Source of the DNA: Variovorax terrae
GTDB lineage: Bacteria; Pseudomonadota; Gammaproteobacteria; Burkholderiales; Burkholderiaceae_C
Direction: 5' to 3'
NCBI RefSeq assembly: GCF_022809125.1
Contig: NZ_JALGBI010000002.1
Span: 319,685 to 383,684 of the forward strand
Length of the DNA stretch: 64,000 nucleotides
Positions within the stretch are counted from its first letter, which is position 1. Each line of letters starts with the position of its first letter. The translations under genes and the position numbers were made by a program. The notes beneath the pieces were generated by a model. That model was given only the letters and a program-made list of their open reading frames with translations. It was not told where the DNA came from and made no database searches. Below, piece by piece: positions 55,282 through 64,000 of this stretch.

Positions 55282-56528
55282 TGCTGGCTCCCGCTTCTCC
55301 TGCGCGTTTCAAGGCCAATGGCCGCGCCTTCGCCCATATCGCGGCGTTCCATCCGGAACTCACGGCGCTGCGCCGCGACCTGCACGCGCATCCCGAACTC
55401 GGTTTCGAGGAGGTCTACACCTCGGCGCGCGTCAAGGAAGCGCTCAGGCTGTGCGGCGTCGACGAAGTGCATGACGGCATCGGCAAGACCGGCGTCGTGG
55501 CCGTGATCAAGGGGCGGAGCCAGAGCAGCGGCCGGATGATCGGCCTGCGCGCCGACATGGACGCCCTGACCATGACGGAACACAACGATTTCGCCTGGAA
55601 ATCCACCAAGGCCGGCATGATGCACGGCTGCGGCCACGATGGCCACACCACCATGCTGGTGGGCGCTGCGCGCTACCTGGCCGAAACCCGCCATTTCGAC
55701 GGTACGGCCGTGCTGATCTTTCAGCCCGGCGAAGAGGGCTTTGCCGGTGCCAAGGCCATGATCGAAGACGGCCTGTTCAAGCGCTTTCCGGTGCAGGCGG
55801 TCTTCGGCATGCACAACTGGCCGGCCATGCGGCCCGGCATGGTGGGCGTGAACCCGGGGCCCATGATGGCCGCCGCCGACCGCATCACGATCGAGGTCAC
55901 CGGCCGCGGCGGACACGGTGCGCACGCCTACCTCACGGTCGATCCGGTGGTGGTGACGGCCCACATCATCACCGCGGTGCAGAGCATCGTCTCGCGCAAT
56001 GTGCGGCCGATCGACAGCGCCGTGATCAGCCTGTGCGCGATGCAGGCCGGCGACCTGGGCGCCATGAGCGTCGTGCCGGGCAAGGCCACGCTGGTGGGCA
56101 CCGTGCGCACCTTCAATCCCGATGTGCAGGACCTGGTGGAGCGCCGCCTGCACGAGCTGTGCAGCGCCGTGGCCCTGGGCTTCGGCGCCTCGGCCACGAT
56201 GAAATACGAGCGCATCTATCCCGCCACCATCAACTCCGAGCGCGAAGCGGCGTTCGCCGCCGAGGTGGCGCAGTCGCTGGTGGGCGAGGAGCATGTAGTG
56301 CGCGACATGGAACCCAGCATGGGCGCGGAAGATTTTTCGTTCATGCTGCAGGTCAAGCCGGGCGCCTACCTGCGCATCGGCCAGGGCGGCGAGGGCAGTT
56401 GCTTTCTGCACAACAGCCGCTACGACTTCAATGACGAGATTCTGCCCCTGGGCTCGGCCTTGCATGCCGGGCTGGCCGAGCAGTTCATGCCGCTGGAGGC
56501 GGCGTCGCCGGCGGGTGTTGCCCGCTGA
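55281..56528 (+). CDS. M20 family amidohydrolase (hippurate hydrolase-like)
   Basis: A 415-residue metal-dependent amidohydrolase of the M20D type. The metal ligands appear in HGCGHDGHTTM and QPGEEGFAGA, with a further histidine in FGMHNWP and a C-terminal GAEDFSFM. Family members cleave N-acyl amino acids or small peptides. It lies within a peptide-importer operon, so it probably cleaves the imported molecule in the cytoplasm; no signal peptide is present. Confidence 0.92.
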   Translation: MLAPASPARFKANGRAFAHIAAFHPELTALRRDLHAHPELGFEEVYTSARVKEALRLCGVDEVHDGIGKTGVVAVIKGRSQSSGRMIGLRADMDALTMTEHNDFAWKSTKAGMMHGCGHDGHTTMLVGAARYLAETRHFDGTAVLIFQPGEEGFAGAKAMIEDGLFKRFPVQAVFGMHNWPAMRPGMVGVNPGPMMAAADRITIEVTGRGGHGAHAYLTVDPVVVTAHIITAVQSIVSRNVRPIDSAVISLCAMQAGDLGAMSVVPGKATLVGTVRTFNPDVQDLVERRLHELCSAVALGFGASATMKYERIYPATINSEREAAFAAEVAQSLVGEEHVVRDMEPSMGAEDFSFMLQVKPGAYLRIGQGGEGSCFLHNSRYDFNDEILPLGSALHAGLAEQFMPLEAASPAGVAR

Positions 56529-56539
56529 TTCATTTTTAT

Positions 56540-56545
56540 GAGGAG
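56540..56545 (+). promoter_or_regulatory. Ribosome binding site fixing the binding-protein start
   Basis: GAGGAG lies 7 bases before ATG 56553 but inside the alternative reading that begins at 56538, which favours 56553. Confidence 0.7.
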
Positions 56546-56552
56546 CCATCCA

Positions 56553-58133
56553 ATGAAGTTCAAGCCCAATCATCTCGCTGTCGGCGTCTTGCTGGCCTTG
56601 TCTGCGACAGCTTTTGTCGCAAACGCCCAGACGGTGCGGATCGCCAACCAGGGCGACACGATGTCGCTGGACCCGCACTCGCTCAACGAATCGCTGCAGC
56701 TGAGCGTGACGGGCAATGCCTACGAAGGGCTGGTCGGCCACGACAAGAAGCTGGGCCTCACGCCCGCGCTGGCCACCTCGTGGAAGCAGACCTCGCCCAC
56801 GGTCTGGCGTTTCGAGCTGCGCAAGGGCGTGCTGTTCCATGACGGCACCCCGTTCACCGCCGACGACGTGCTGTTCAGCCTGGCGCGCGCCACTGGCGAT
56901 GGCTCCGACATGAAGAGCTACACCAACGACATCAAGGAAGTGCGCAAGGTCAACGACCACACGGTTGACATCGAAACCCTCACGCCGTTCCCGATCCTGC
57001 CCGACGTGCTGTCGCTGGTCTACATCATGAGCAAGAAGTGGTGCGAGACCAACCAGGCCACCAAGCCCGTGGACCGCCGCAAGGGCATTGAAAATGCCGC
57101 GTCCTTCCGCGCCAATGGCACCGGCCCCTACCGCGTGCGCGAGCGCCAGCCGAACGTGAAAACCACCTTCGTGCGCAACGGCAGCTACTGGGGCAAGATC
57201 GAGGGCAACGTCCAGGAAGTCGTGTTCACCCCGATCGGCAACGACGCCACGCGCGTGGCGGCCCTGCTGTCGGGCGAGGTGGATCTGATGGAGCCCGTGC
57301 CGGTGCAGGACATTGAGCGCGTCAATGCCTCGCCCACCAACAAGGTGCTGACCGGCCCCGAGCTGCGCACCATCTTCCTGGGCATGGACCAGAAGCGCGA
57401 CGAACTGCTGTTCTCCAGCGTCAAGGGCAAGAACCCGTTCAAGGACAAGCGCGTGCGCCAGGCCTTCTACCAGGCGATCGACATCGCCGGCATCCAGCGC
57501 ACCGTGATGCGCGGCGCCTCGCGTCCCACGGCGCTGATGGTCGGCCCCGGCATCAACGGCTGGACCGCCGAGCAGGACAAGCGCCTGCCCTACGATCCCG
57601 ATGCCGCCAAGAAGCTGCTGACCGACGCCGGCTATCCGAACGGTTTCGAGGTCACGATGAACTGCCCGAACGACCGCTACGTCAATGACGGCCGCATCTG
57701 CCAGACGGTGGCGGCCAATCTCGCGCGCATCGGCGTCAAGATCAACCTGGCGGTGGAAACCAAGAACACCTACTTCCCCAAGATCCTGCGCCGCGACACC
57801 AGCTTCTACATGCTGGGCTGGACGCCCGCGACCTATGACGCCCACAACGCGCTGAACGCCCTGATGGCCTGCGTGGACGACAAGGGCGCCGGCCAGTTCA
57901 ACCTGGGCTCCTACTGCAATCCCAAGGTCGACGAGCTGACCAAGAAGATCCAGTCCGAGACCGACAAGGCCAAGCGCACCGCCATGATCAAGGAGGCGTT
58001 CGAGCTCCACGCCAACGACATCGGCCACCTGCCGCTGCACCAGCAGACCCTGGCCTGGGGCCTGAACAAGAAGCTCGACGTCGTGCAGCGCGCCGACAAC
58101 TTCCTCGACTTCAAGTGGATCAGCGTCAAGTAA
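56553..58133 (+). CDS. Dipeptide-type ABC transporter substrate-binding protein
   Basis: A 526-residue periplasmic binding protein of the SBP_bac_5 (DppA/OppA) family. A signal peptide ends FVANAQ, followed by VRIANQGDTMSLDPHSLNES. VWRFELRKGVLFHDGTPFTA and the central AFYQAIDIAGIQRTV fit the family. The ligand is presumably a small peptide or N-acyl amino acid, given the M20 enzyme just upstream. Confidence 0.94.
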   Translation: MKFKPNHLAVGVLLALSATAFVANAQTVRIANQGDTMSLDPHSLNESLQLSVTGNAYEGLVGHDKKLGLTPALATSWKQTSPTVWRFELRKGVLFHDGTPFTADDVLFSLARATGDGSDMKSYTNDIKEVRKVNDHTVDIETLTPFPILPDVLSLVYIMSKKWCETNQATKPVDRRKGIENAASFRANGTGPYRVRERQPNVKTTFVRNGSYWGKIEGNVQEVVFTPIGNDATRVAALLSGEVDLMEPVPVQDIERVNASPTNKVLTGPELRTIFLGMDQKRDELLFSSVKGKNPFKDKRVRQAFYQAIDIAGIQRTVMRGASRPTALMVGPGINGWTAEQDKRLPYDPDAAKKLLTDAGYPNGFEVTMNCPNDRYVNDGRICQTVAANLARIGVKINLAVETKNTYFPKILRRDTSFYMLGWTPATYDAHNALNALMACVDDKGAGQFNLGSYCNPKVDELTKKIQSETDKAKRTAMIKEAFELHANDIGHLPLHQQTLAWGLNKKLDVVQRADNFLDFKWISVK

Positions 58134-58146
58134 TGGCGATCGGACC

Positions 58147-58163
58147 GCGCACCTGAGGTGCGC
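58147..58163. promoter_or_regulatory. Hairpin between binding-protein and DppC genes
   Basis: GCGCACCT-G-AGGTGCGC, with flanking GATCGG (58138-58143) and CCGATC (58175-58180) also complementary. There is no T-run; it may stabilise the upstream mRNA end and raise binding-protein levels relative to the permease. Confidence 0.45.
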
Positions 58164-58222
58164 CGGCATGCGGCCCGATCGGGCCGCTGCCGGGACGCTC
58201 CGGTCCTCCTTCTCCTCTCACG

Positions 58223-59143
58223 ATGAAAAAACTACTCGCGCGCTGGCTGGACAGCGATGTCGGCTACAGCTTTCGCCACTCGCCCGTGGCGATCCTGGCG
58301 GCCGTCATTGCCTTCATCTGCATCTTCTGTTCGGTGTTTGCCGGCTGGATCGCGCCGCACAATCCGTTCGATCTGGCGACGCTCGAGCTCAGCGATGCCA
58401 GCCTGCCGCCGGCCTGGAGCGCGGGCGGCACGACCAAGTACCTGCTGGGCACCGACGACCAGGGGCGCGACATCCTGTCCGCGCTCATGTACGGCGCCCG
58501 CATCTCGCTCATCGTCGGCGCGGCCTCGGTCGTGCTGTCCATGCTGATCGGCGTGGTGCTCGGCCTGATCTCCGGCTTCGCAGGCAACTGGATCGATGCC
58601 TTCCTGATGCGGCTGTGCGACGTGGTGGCCTCGTTTCCGGCCATCCTCGTGGCCCTGCTCATCGCCGGCGTGGGGCGTGCCTTGTTCCCGGACTCCCATG
58701 AGGGCGTCGCCTTCGGCGTGCTCATCCTGTCCATCGCCCTGGCCGGCAGCGCCGGCTGGGTGCAGTACGCGCGCACCGTGCGCGGCTCCACCCTGGTGGA
58801 GCGCAACAAGGAGTATGTGCAGGCCGCCCGCGTGACGGGCGTGGCGCCGCTGCGCATCATGCTGCGCCATGTGCTGCCCAACGTCATGGGGCCGGTGATG
58901 GTGCTGGCCACCATCCAGGTGGCCACGGCCATCATCACCGAGGCCACGCTGTCCTTTCTCGGTGTCGGCGTGCCGCCGACCTCGCCCTCGCTGGGCACGC
59001 TGATCAGCATCGGCAACAAGTACCTGTTCGCCGGCGAGTGGTGGATCACCATCTTCCCGGGCCTGATGCTGGTGTTGATCGCCCTGAGCGTGAACCTGCT
59101 GGGCGACTGGCTGCGCGACGCGCTCAACCCCCGGCTGCGCTGA
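58223..59143 (+). CDS. Dipeptide-type ABC transporter permease (DppC-like)
   Basis: A 306-residue permease with six membrane segments. LLGTDDQGRDILSALMYGAR and the EAA-type loop EYVQAARVTGVAPLRIMLRH are typical of DppC. It pairs with the DppB-like protein encoded first in the operon. Confidence 0.94.
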   Translation: MKKLLARWLDSDVGYSFRHSPVAILAAVIAFICIFCSVFAGWIAPHNPFDLATLELSDASLPPAWSAGGTTKYLLGTDDQGRDILSALMYGARISLIVGAASVVLSMLIGVVLGLISGFAGNWIDAFLMRLCDVVASFPAILVALLIAGVGRALFPDSHEGVAFGVLILSIALAGSAGWVQYARTVRGSTLVERNKEYVQAARVTGVAPLRIMLRHVLPNVMGPVMVLATIQVATAIITEATLSFLGVGVPPTSPSLGTLISIGNKYLFAGEWWITIFPGLMLVLIALSVNLLGDWLRDALNPRLR

Positions 59144-59156
59144 GCGCCTGTTTCCC

Positions 59157-60125
59157 ATGAGCCTGCTCGAAGTCAAGAATCTCGTCGTTGAATTTCCGAA
59201 CCGCCGCGGCACGCTGCGTGCGCTCGATGATGTCTCCTTCAGCATCGCGCCCGGCGAGATCCTGGGTGTGGTGGGAGAGTCGGGGGCCGGCAAGTCGCTC
59301 ACCGGCGCGGCCATCATCGGCCTGCTGGAGCCGCCCGGGCGGGTGGCCGGCGGGCAGATCCTGCTCGAAGGCCAGCGCATCGACAACCTCGGCTACGAGC
59401 AGATGCGCCACATCCGCGGCCGCCGCATCGGCGCCATCTTCCAGGACCCGCTGACCTCGCTGAACCCGCTGTACACCGTGGGCCGCCAGCTGGTGGAAAC
59501 CATCCAGACGCACCTGCCCGTGAGCGCGGCCGAGGCCCGCCGGCGCGCCATCGGCCTGCTGCAGGACACCGGCATTCCCGCCGCCGAGCAGCGCATCGAC
59601 CACTACCCGCACCAGTTCAGCGGCGGCATGCGACAGCGCGTGGTGATCGCCCTGGCGCTGGCCGCCGAGCCCAAGCTGATCGTGGCCGACGAGCCGACCA
59701 CGGCGCTCGACGTCTCGATCCAGGCGCAGATCATCACGCTGCTCAAGACCATCTGCCGGGAGCGCGGCGCCGCCGTCATGCTGATCACGCACGACATGGG
59801 CGTGATCGCCGAGACCTGCGACCGCGTGGCCGTGCTCTATGCCGGGCGCCTGGCGGAAATCGGCCCGGTGCACGAGGTCATCAACCAGCCGGCCCATCCC
59901 TACACCGCGGGCCTGATGGCCGCGATTCCCGACATGGCCATCGACCGCGAACGCCTCTACCAGATCGACGGCACCATGCCGCGCCTGAACGCCATCCCGC
60001 AGGGCTGTGCCTTCAACCCGCGCTGCCCCCGGGTGTTCGACCGCTGCAAGGCCGAGCGGCCCGACCTGCTCGACGCCGGCGCCACGCGCGCGGCCTGCTG
60101 GCTGCACGAGTGGGGTGCCGCATGA
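59157..60125 (+). CDS. Dipeptide-type ABC transporter ATPase (DppD-like)
   Basis: A 322-residue ATPase with Walker [12 protein letters not shown], signature [16 protein letters not shown] and Walker [13 protein letters not shown]. The C-terminal oligopeptide domain has the cysteine pattern [14 protein letters not shown]. The stop overlaps the next ATG by 4 bases. Confidence 0.95.
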   Translation: MSLLEVKNLVVEFPNRRGTLRALDDVSFSIAPGEILGVVGESGAGKSLTGAAIIGLLEPPGRVAGGQILLEGQRIDNLGYEQMRHIRGRRIGAIFQDPLTSLNPLYTVGRQLVETIQTHLPVSAAEARRRAIGLLQDTGIPAAEQRIDHYPHQFSGGMRQRVVIALALAAEPKLIVADEPTTALDVSIQAQIITLLKTICRERGAAVMLITHDMGVIAETCDRVAVLYAGRLAEIGPVHEVINQPAHPYTAGLMAAIPDMAIDRERLYQIDGTMPRLNAIPQGCAFNPRCPRVFDRCKAERPDLLDAGATRAACWLHEWGAA

Positions 60126-61117
60126 AGACGCCCCTGGTGCAGGCCCACGATCTGGCCAAGACCTTCGATGTGTCGCCGCCCTGGCTCAACCGCGTGCTCG
60201 AGCGCAAGCCCCGGCTGACGCTGCACGCCGTCGACGGCGTGAGCTTCGAGATCGAGAAAGGCCAGACGCTGGCGCTGGTGGGTGAATCCGGCTGCGGCAA
60301 GAGCACCGTGGCGCGGCTGCTGGTCGGCCTCTACGAGCCCACGCGCGGCAGCCTGACGTTCGACGGCGTGGACGCGCATGCGGCGTTCAAGACCTCCGAG
60401 GGCCGCCAGCTGCGCCGGCGCATCCAGATGATCTTCCAGGACCCCTATGCCAGCCTGAACCCGCGCTGGATCGTGGAAGACATCGTGGGCGAGCCGCTGC
60501 GGGAGCATGGCCTGATCACCGACGCGAACGCGCTGCGCACGCGCGTCGAAGAGCTGCTGCAGTCCGTGGGCCTGTCGGCCCAGGACCGGGTGAAATACCC
60601 GCACCAGTTCTCCGGCGGCCAGCGCCAGCGCATCTCGATCGCCCGCGCGCTGGCCACCGAACCCGAGTTCCTGGTGTGCGACGAGCCGACCTCGGCGCTC
60701 GACGTCAGCGTGCAGGCCCAGGTGCTCAACATCATGAAGGACCTGCAGCGCGAGCGCGGCCTGACCTACCTGTTCATCTCGCACAACCTCGCGGTGGTGC
60801 GCCATGTGAGCGACCAGGTGGGCGTGATGTACCTCGGGCGCCTGGTCGAGCTGGCACCCAAGCAGGCGCTGTTCGCCCAGCCGCGGCATCCCTACACCCG
60901 CATGCTGCTCGACGCGATTCCGAAGATGCACGACACCGGGCGGGCCCGCACGCCGGTGCAGGGCGAGGTGCCGAACCCGCTGAACCCGCCCACGGGCTGC
61001 GCCTTCCATCCGCGCTGCCCGCAGGCCAACGCGCGCTGCAAGTCCGAGCGCCCGGTGCTGCTGGCGCTGCACGGCGTGAAGGTCGCCTGCCACGCGGTGG
61101 AAGAGGGCCGGGTCTGA
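60122..61117 (+). CDS. Dipeptide-type ABC transporter ATPase (DppF-like)
   Basis: A 331-residue ATPase with Walker [15 protein letters not shown], signature [16 protein letters not shown] and Walker [13 protein letters not shown]. The C-terminal part has [14 protein letters not shown]. It is the last gene of the operon and converges with hexR. Confidence 0.95.
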   Translation: MKTPLVQAHDLAKTFDVSPPWLNRVLERKPRLTLHAVDGVSFEIEKGQTLALVGESGCGKSTVARLLVGLYEPTRGSLTFDGVDAHAAFKTSEGRQLRRRIQMIFQDPYASLNPRWIVEDIVGEPLREHGLITDANALRTRVEELLQSVGLSAQDRVKYPHQFSGGQRQRISIARALATEPEFLVCDEPTSALDVSVQAQVLNIMKDLQRERGLTYLFISHNLAVVRHVSDQVGVMYLGRLVELAPKQALFAQPRHPYTRMLLDAIPKMHDTGRARTPVQGEVPNPLNPPTGCAFHPRCPQANARCKSERPVLLALHGVKVACHAVEEGRV

Positions 61118-61122
61118 GGATT

Positions 61123-61139
61123 GCTATCAAAAATATAGC
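61123..61139. repeat. GCTAT-N7-ATAGC repeat, copy 6
   Basis: GCTAT-CAAAAAT-ATAGC, just after the DppF stop in the gap before hexR. Confidence 0.8.
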
Positions 61140-61221
61140 TAAAAAGAACCGCTGCACCTGGACATCAGGCTGATTTGATGCTGAAAATCGGTCCCAGAGC
61201 GCCCGCGGCGCCTGAAACGGC

Positions 61222-62067
61222 TCAGGCGTAGCGCTTGTTCCTGAGGTTGTTCTTCATTTCCTTGAGCAGCGGCTGCAGCTTGCTGCCGATGCGCAGCGCC
61301 ACGCAGGTGGCCAGCACGTCGATGATCATCAGGTGCAGCAGGCGCGACACCATGGGGCTGTAGCGGTCGTAGCCCTCGGGGTGGTCGGCCGCCAGGTGGA
61401 TCTGGCCGGCCGAGGCCAGCGGCGAGCCGCTGGCAGTGATGACGATGGTGGTGGCGCCGTTCTTGCGCGCGATGTCGGCCGCGTCCATCAGGTCGCGCGT
61501 GCGGCCCGAGTTCGAGATGATCACCACGCAGTCGCCCGGGCCGAGCAGCGAGGCGCTCATCACCTGCATGTGGCCGTCGCTGTAGGCGATGGTGTTGACG
61601 CCCAGGCGGAAGAACTTGTGCTGCGCGTCCTGCGCCACGATGCCCGAGTTGCCCGCGCCGAAGAACTCGATGCGCTTGCCCGTCTTGTGGGTGGAGGCCA
61701 GCGCCTCGGCGGCGCGCTCGATGGCGAAGGTCGAGGCGTCGTTGCGGTACTTGAGAAAGGCCGCCACCGTGTTGTCGATCACCTTCACCAGCACGTCGCC
61801 GGTCTTGTCGTCCACGTCCACGCTGCGGTGGATGAAGGGCACGCCCTCGCTCACGCTGCCCGCGAGCTTGAGCTTGAAATCCGACAGGCCGTCGTAGCCC
61901 ATGCTGCGGCAAAACCGCACCACGGTGGGCTTGCTCACGTGGGCGCGGTCGGCCAGCTCGCTCACCGGCAGGTTGGCGAAGGCGCGCGGGTCGGTCAGCA
62001 CCAGCCGGCCAACGCGCTGCTCGGCCGGCGCCAGCGAGGGAAGCGATGCCTTGATACGGTCCAGCAT
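61222..62067 (-). CDS. hexR: RpiR-family regulator, HexR-like
   Basis: A 281-residue regulator with an N-terminal RpiR helix-turn-helix (ADRAHVSKPTVVRFCRSMGY). A SIS sugar-phosphate-binding domain (about residues 120-260) has FFGAGNSGIVAQDAQ and ISNSGRTRDLMDAA. HexR responds to the Entner-Doudoroff intermediate KDPG. Its place next to zwf, and the two HexR-like sites upstream of zwf, support this name over other RpiR members. Confidence 0.88.
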   Translation of the reverse strand: MLDRIKASLPSLAPAEQRVGRLVLTDPRAFANLPVSELADRAHVSKPTVVRFCRSMGYDGLSDFKLKLAGSVSEGVPFIHRSVDVDDKTGDVLVKVIDNTVAAFLKYRNDASTFAIERAAEALASTHKTGKRIEFFGAGNSGIVAQDAQHKFFRLGVNTIAYSDGHMQVMSASLLGPGDCVVIISNSGRTRDLMDAADIARKNGATTIVITASGSPLASAGQIHLAADHPEGYDRYSPMVSRLLHLMIIDVLATCVALRIGSKLQPLLKEMKNNLRNKRYA

Positions 62068-62127
62068 GGTCAGGCTCGCTTTCCTTTTGGGTGCAAGGGC
62101 GTGGGCGCGAGATGATGCGAGCCCAGG

Positions 62128-62208
62128 GCCACCGCGGAACCGGCTTCGCCGGGCCGCCGGTGGCGTCCCCCCTTGGGGGGGATGGCGCGAAGCGCCTCAG
62201 GGGGGCTC
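62128..62208. repeat. GC-rich palindromic repeat, copy 2
   Basis: A block of nested inverted repeats between the zwf stop and the hexR start: CCGGCTTCGCCGG, CCCCCCTTGGGGGG and GGCGC-GAA-GCGCC. It resembles the block at 45183-45292 and may attenuate transcription from zwf into hexR. Confidence 0.6.
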
Positions 62209-63661
62209 AACATTCCTCGCTCCAACAGTAGCCATCGCGCGCGATCATCGCGCTGGCGGCACTCGGTCCCCAGGTGCCGGCCGCATAGGGGCGCGGGCCC
62301 TGGGTGTCGCTGCGCCAGGCGTCCAGGATCGGCTCGACCCAGCGCCAGGCTTCCTCCTGCTCGTCGCTGCGCACGAACAGGTTCAGCCGGCCGTCGATCA
62401 CGTCCAGCAGCAGCCGCTCGTAGGCGCCCACGCGCTCGGTGCCGAAGCGCTTGTCGAAATCCAGGTCCAGCTGCACCGGCGCCAGCGCCTGGGCGTTGCG
62501 CCGGTTGTCCTGGCCCTGGGCCAGCAGATGCAGCTCCAGCCCGTCCTGCGGCTGCAGCTTGATCACCAGCCGGTTGGCCGAGCCCAGCGGCGAGGTGAAG
62601 ATGGCATGCGGCGCGGGGCGGAAGTTGACCTCGATGCGCGCGTCGCGCCCGGCCAGCCGCTTGCCGGTGCGGATGTAGAAGGGCACGCCGGCCCAGCGCC
62701 AATTGGCGATCTCGGTGCGCAGCGCCACGAAGGTCTCGGTGCGGCTGTGCGAGTCGACGCCCGGCTCCTCCAGGTAGCCGGCCACGCGCCCGCCGTGGAC
62801 GGTGCCGGCCTGGTACCGGCCGCGCACCACGTGCTGCGACAGGCTCTCGGGCGTCCAGGGCTTGAGCGAGCGCAGCACCTTGAGCTTCTCGTCGCGGATG
62901 GCGTCGGCGTGCGCGTTGATCGGCGGCTCCATGCCGATGGCGCACAGCAGCTGCAGCGCGTGGTTCTGCACCATGTCGCGCAGCGCGCCGGTGCTGTCGT
63001 AGAAGGCGCCGCGCTTTTCCACGCCGAGGTCTTCGGCGATGGTGATCTGGATGTTGGCAATGGTCTCGCGCCGCCACAGCGGCTCGAACAGCGCGTTGCC
63101 GAAGCGCAGCGCGAACAGGTTCTGCACCGAGGGCTTGCCCAGGTAGTGGTCGATGCGGAACACCTGCCGCTCGCCCAGGCAGCGGCGCACCGTGTCATTG
63201 ATGGCGCGGTTGGAGGCGAGGTCGTGGCCGAGCGGCTTCTCGAGCACCACGCGGGTGTGCGGCCCGTTCAGCCCGGCGGCGGCGATCTGCTCGCAGACCG
63301 CGGTGAACAGCGCCGGCGCGGTGGCCACGTACATCACCACGGTGTCGGCATTGCGCTGCTTCAGGCTGGCCGCCAGGCGGGCGTAGTCGTCGGGCTTGGA
63401 CAGGTCCATGCGCAGGAAATGCAGCAGGGCTCCAAAGCGCGCAAACTCTTCCGCGCTCGGCCGCTTGGCGCCTTCCACGGCTTCGAAGCGGGACTGGATC
63501 AGCGCGCGGTACTGGTCGTCGCTCAGGTCGTCGCGCGCCACGCCGATGATGCGGCCGTCGGCTGGCAGGGTGCCATGGCGGAAGGCCTGGAACAGGGCGG
63601 GCATCAGCTTGCGCCAGGCCAGGTCGCCGGTGCCGCCAAACAGGACAAGATCGAAACTCAT
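62207..63661 (-). CDS. zwf: Glucose-6-phosphate 1-dehydrogenase
   Basis: A 484-residue enzyme oxidising glucose 6-phosphate to 6-phosphogluconolactone with NAD(P)+. The nucleotide-binding start is LFGGTGDLAWRKLMPALF; most family members have GATGDL. The active-site motif RIDHYLGKPSVQNL and the C-terminal GYCWSEE region are present. ATG 63661 follows GGAGG closely; a longer reading to 63742 would run through the operator. It feeds the Entner-Doudoroff or pentose phosphate route, with hexR behind it. Confidence 0.96.
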   Translation of the reverse strand: MSFDLVLFGGTGDLAWRKLMPALFQAFRHGTLPADGRIIGVARDDLSDDQYRALIQSRFEAVEGAKRPSAEEFARFGALLHFLRMDLSKPDDYARLAASLKQRNADTVVMYVATAPALFTAVCEQIAAAGLNGPHTRVVLEKPLGHDLASNRAINDTVRRCLGERQVFRIDHYLGKPSVQNLFALRFGNALFEPLWRRETIANIQITIAEDLGVEKRGAFYDSTGALRDMVQNHALQLLCAIGMEPPINAHADAIRDEKLKVLRSLKPWTPESLSQHVVRGRYQAGTVHGGRVAGYLEEPGVDSHSRTETFVALRTEIANWRWAGVPFYIRTGKRLAGRDARIEVNFRPAPHAIFTSPLGSANRLVIKLQPQDGLELHLLAQGQDNRRNAQALAPVQLDLDFDKRFGTERVGAYERLLLDVIDGRLNLFVRSDEQEEAWRWVEPILDAWRSDTQGPRPYAAGTWGPSAASAMIARDGYCWSEEC

Positions 63662-63686
63662 GGTCCTCCGCAAAGGGATGCCGTAA

Positions 63687-63701
63687 TGTAACTTAATTCC
63701 A
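63687..63701. promoter_or_regulatory. HexR-like operator, site 1 (zwf)
   Basis: TGTAACTTAATTCCA matches the published HexR-type consensus TGTAATTAAATTACA, as I recall it, at 12 of 15 positions. It lies 26 bases upstream of the zwf start. Confidence 0.5.
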
Positions 63702-63809
63702 TCACCGATGGCAAAGCCGGAACGGGGCCTGGGCTGACGCATCTCGGCCAGTGTTCGGCTAGTGTTTTTCCGGATGTCACGAATCTGTCATATTTGCTAC
63801 GCTCACGGC

Positions 63810-63822
63810 GTAATCAAATTAC
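63810..63822. promoter_or_regulatory. HexR-like operator, site 2
   Basis: GTAAT-CAA-ATTAC is a perfect palindrome and matches the core of the HexR consensus. It lies 13 bases before the start of the binding-protein gene on the right, and 148 bases before zwf on the left. Confidence 0.6.
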
Positions 63823-63835
63823 TCCAACATTCGCC

Positions 63836-64000
63836 ATGAAAAAAACACTTCTCTGCGTGGCACTGGCCGCGGCATCGTTCGGCGCGGCAGCGCAAGGCCA
63901 GGTCAACGTCATCTGCTCGGTGCAGGCCGACTGGTGCAACATGATCGCCACCGTCTATGCGCGCACCACCGGGGTCAAGATCAACCTTGCGCTCAAGGGC
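63836..64000 (+). CDS. ABC transporter substrate-binding protein, 5' part
   Basis: The first 55 residues of a periplasmic binding protein; the rest is outside the window. A signal peptide ends AAAQ, then the mature start VNVICSVQADWCNMIATVYA resembles the FbpA/AfuA iron-type or similar class II binding proteins. With zwf it flanks a HexR-like site, so it may instead belong to a carbon-source importer. Confidence 0.75.
   Translation, partial: MKKTLLCVALAAASFGAAAQGQVNVICSVQADWCNMIATVYARTTGVKINLALKG

Noticed and set aside
55275..58169. A 964-codon minus-strand open frame opposite the M20 and binding-protein genes
   Set aside because: Antisense shadow of two clear enzymes; composition typical of reversed GC-rich coding sequence.

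Overview
The window is a GC-rich stretch of a betaproteobacterial chromosome, most likely from the Comamonadaceae. The reasons are the porin types, the type II secretion gene order, the zwf-hexR pair, the coq7 and ilvA neighbourhoods, and a small dispersed palindrome (GCTAT-N7-ATAGC) that I remember as common in that family. No rRNA, tRNA, CRISPR array or insertion sequence was found. No search could be run, so species and substrates are not assigned.

Bases 1 to about 28,000 look accessory and catabolic. A plus-strand operon of overlapping genes encodes an acid:CoA ligase (5' end missing), a UbiD-type decarboxylase, an enoyl-CoA hydratase, a complete branched-chain-type ABC importer with a fused permease-ATPase, and the UbiX flavin prenyltransferase that makes the UbiD cofactor. 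It is followed by a BTAD-PAS regulator, a second close copy of the importer's binding protein, a lipoprotein carboxylesterase and an AraC regulator. Then come decayed genes (a deleted SDR and a frameshifted binding protein) around a glutathione transferase. A minus-strand operon (21,354 down to 15,286) encodes two alpha/beta hydrolases, a VOC protein, a nitroreductase, an MFS transporter and a metallo-beta-lactamase-fold hydrolase, next to a porin. An azoreductase, a SnoaL-like protein and a heme-binding-like protein follow. Last is a TetR-controlled group with a cupin, an orphan Bug-family binding protein and two SnoaL-like proteins. Together this reads as a platform for uptake, ester cleavage, CoA activation and decarboxylation of unidentified, probably aromatic, acids.

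Bases 28,000 to 54,000 look like core genome: alkB, an apparent deletion chimera of an MlaE-type permease with an MlaD-type MCE protein, queC, an ABC exporter, a 5'-nucleotidase, a type II secretion cluster (gspG-H-I-J-K-L-M-N-D-E-F on the minus strand with gspC divergent), cobC, cobS, a DegV protein, ilvA, an OsmC protein, coq7, a highly expressed porin and a DUF3047-like lipoprotein. Upstream of ilvA is a compact promoter-hairpin-terminator unit that looks like a small RNA with anti-Shine-Dalgarno loops.

Bases 54,300 to 64,000 hold a dipeptide-type ABC importer operon with an embedded M20 amidohydrolase, then hexR and zwf with two HexR-like operator sites, and the start of another binding-protein gene that runs off the window.
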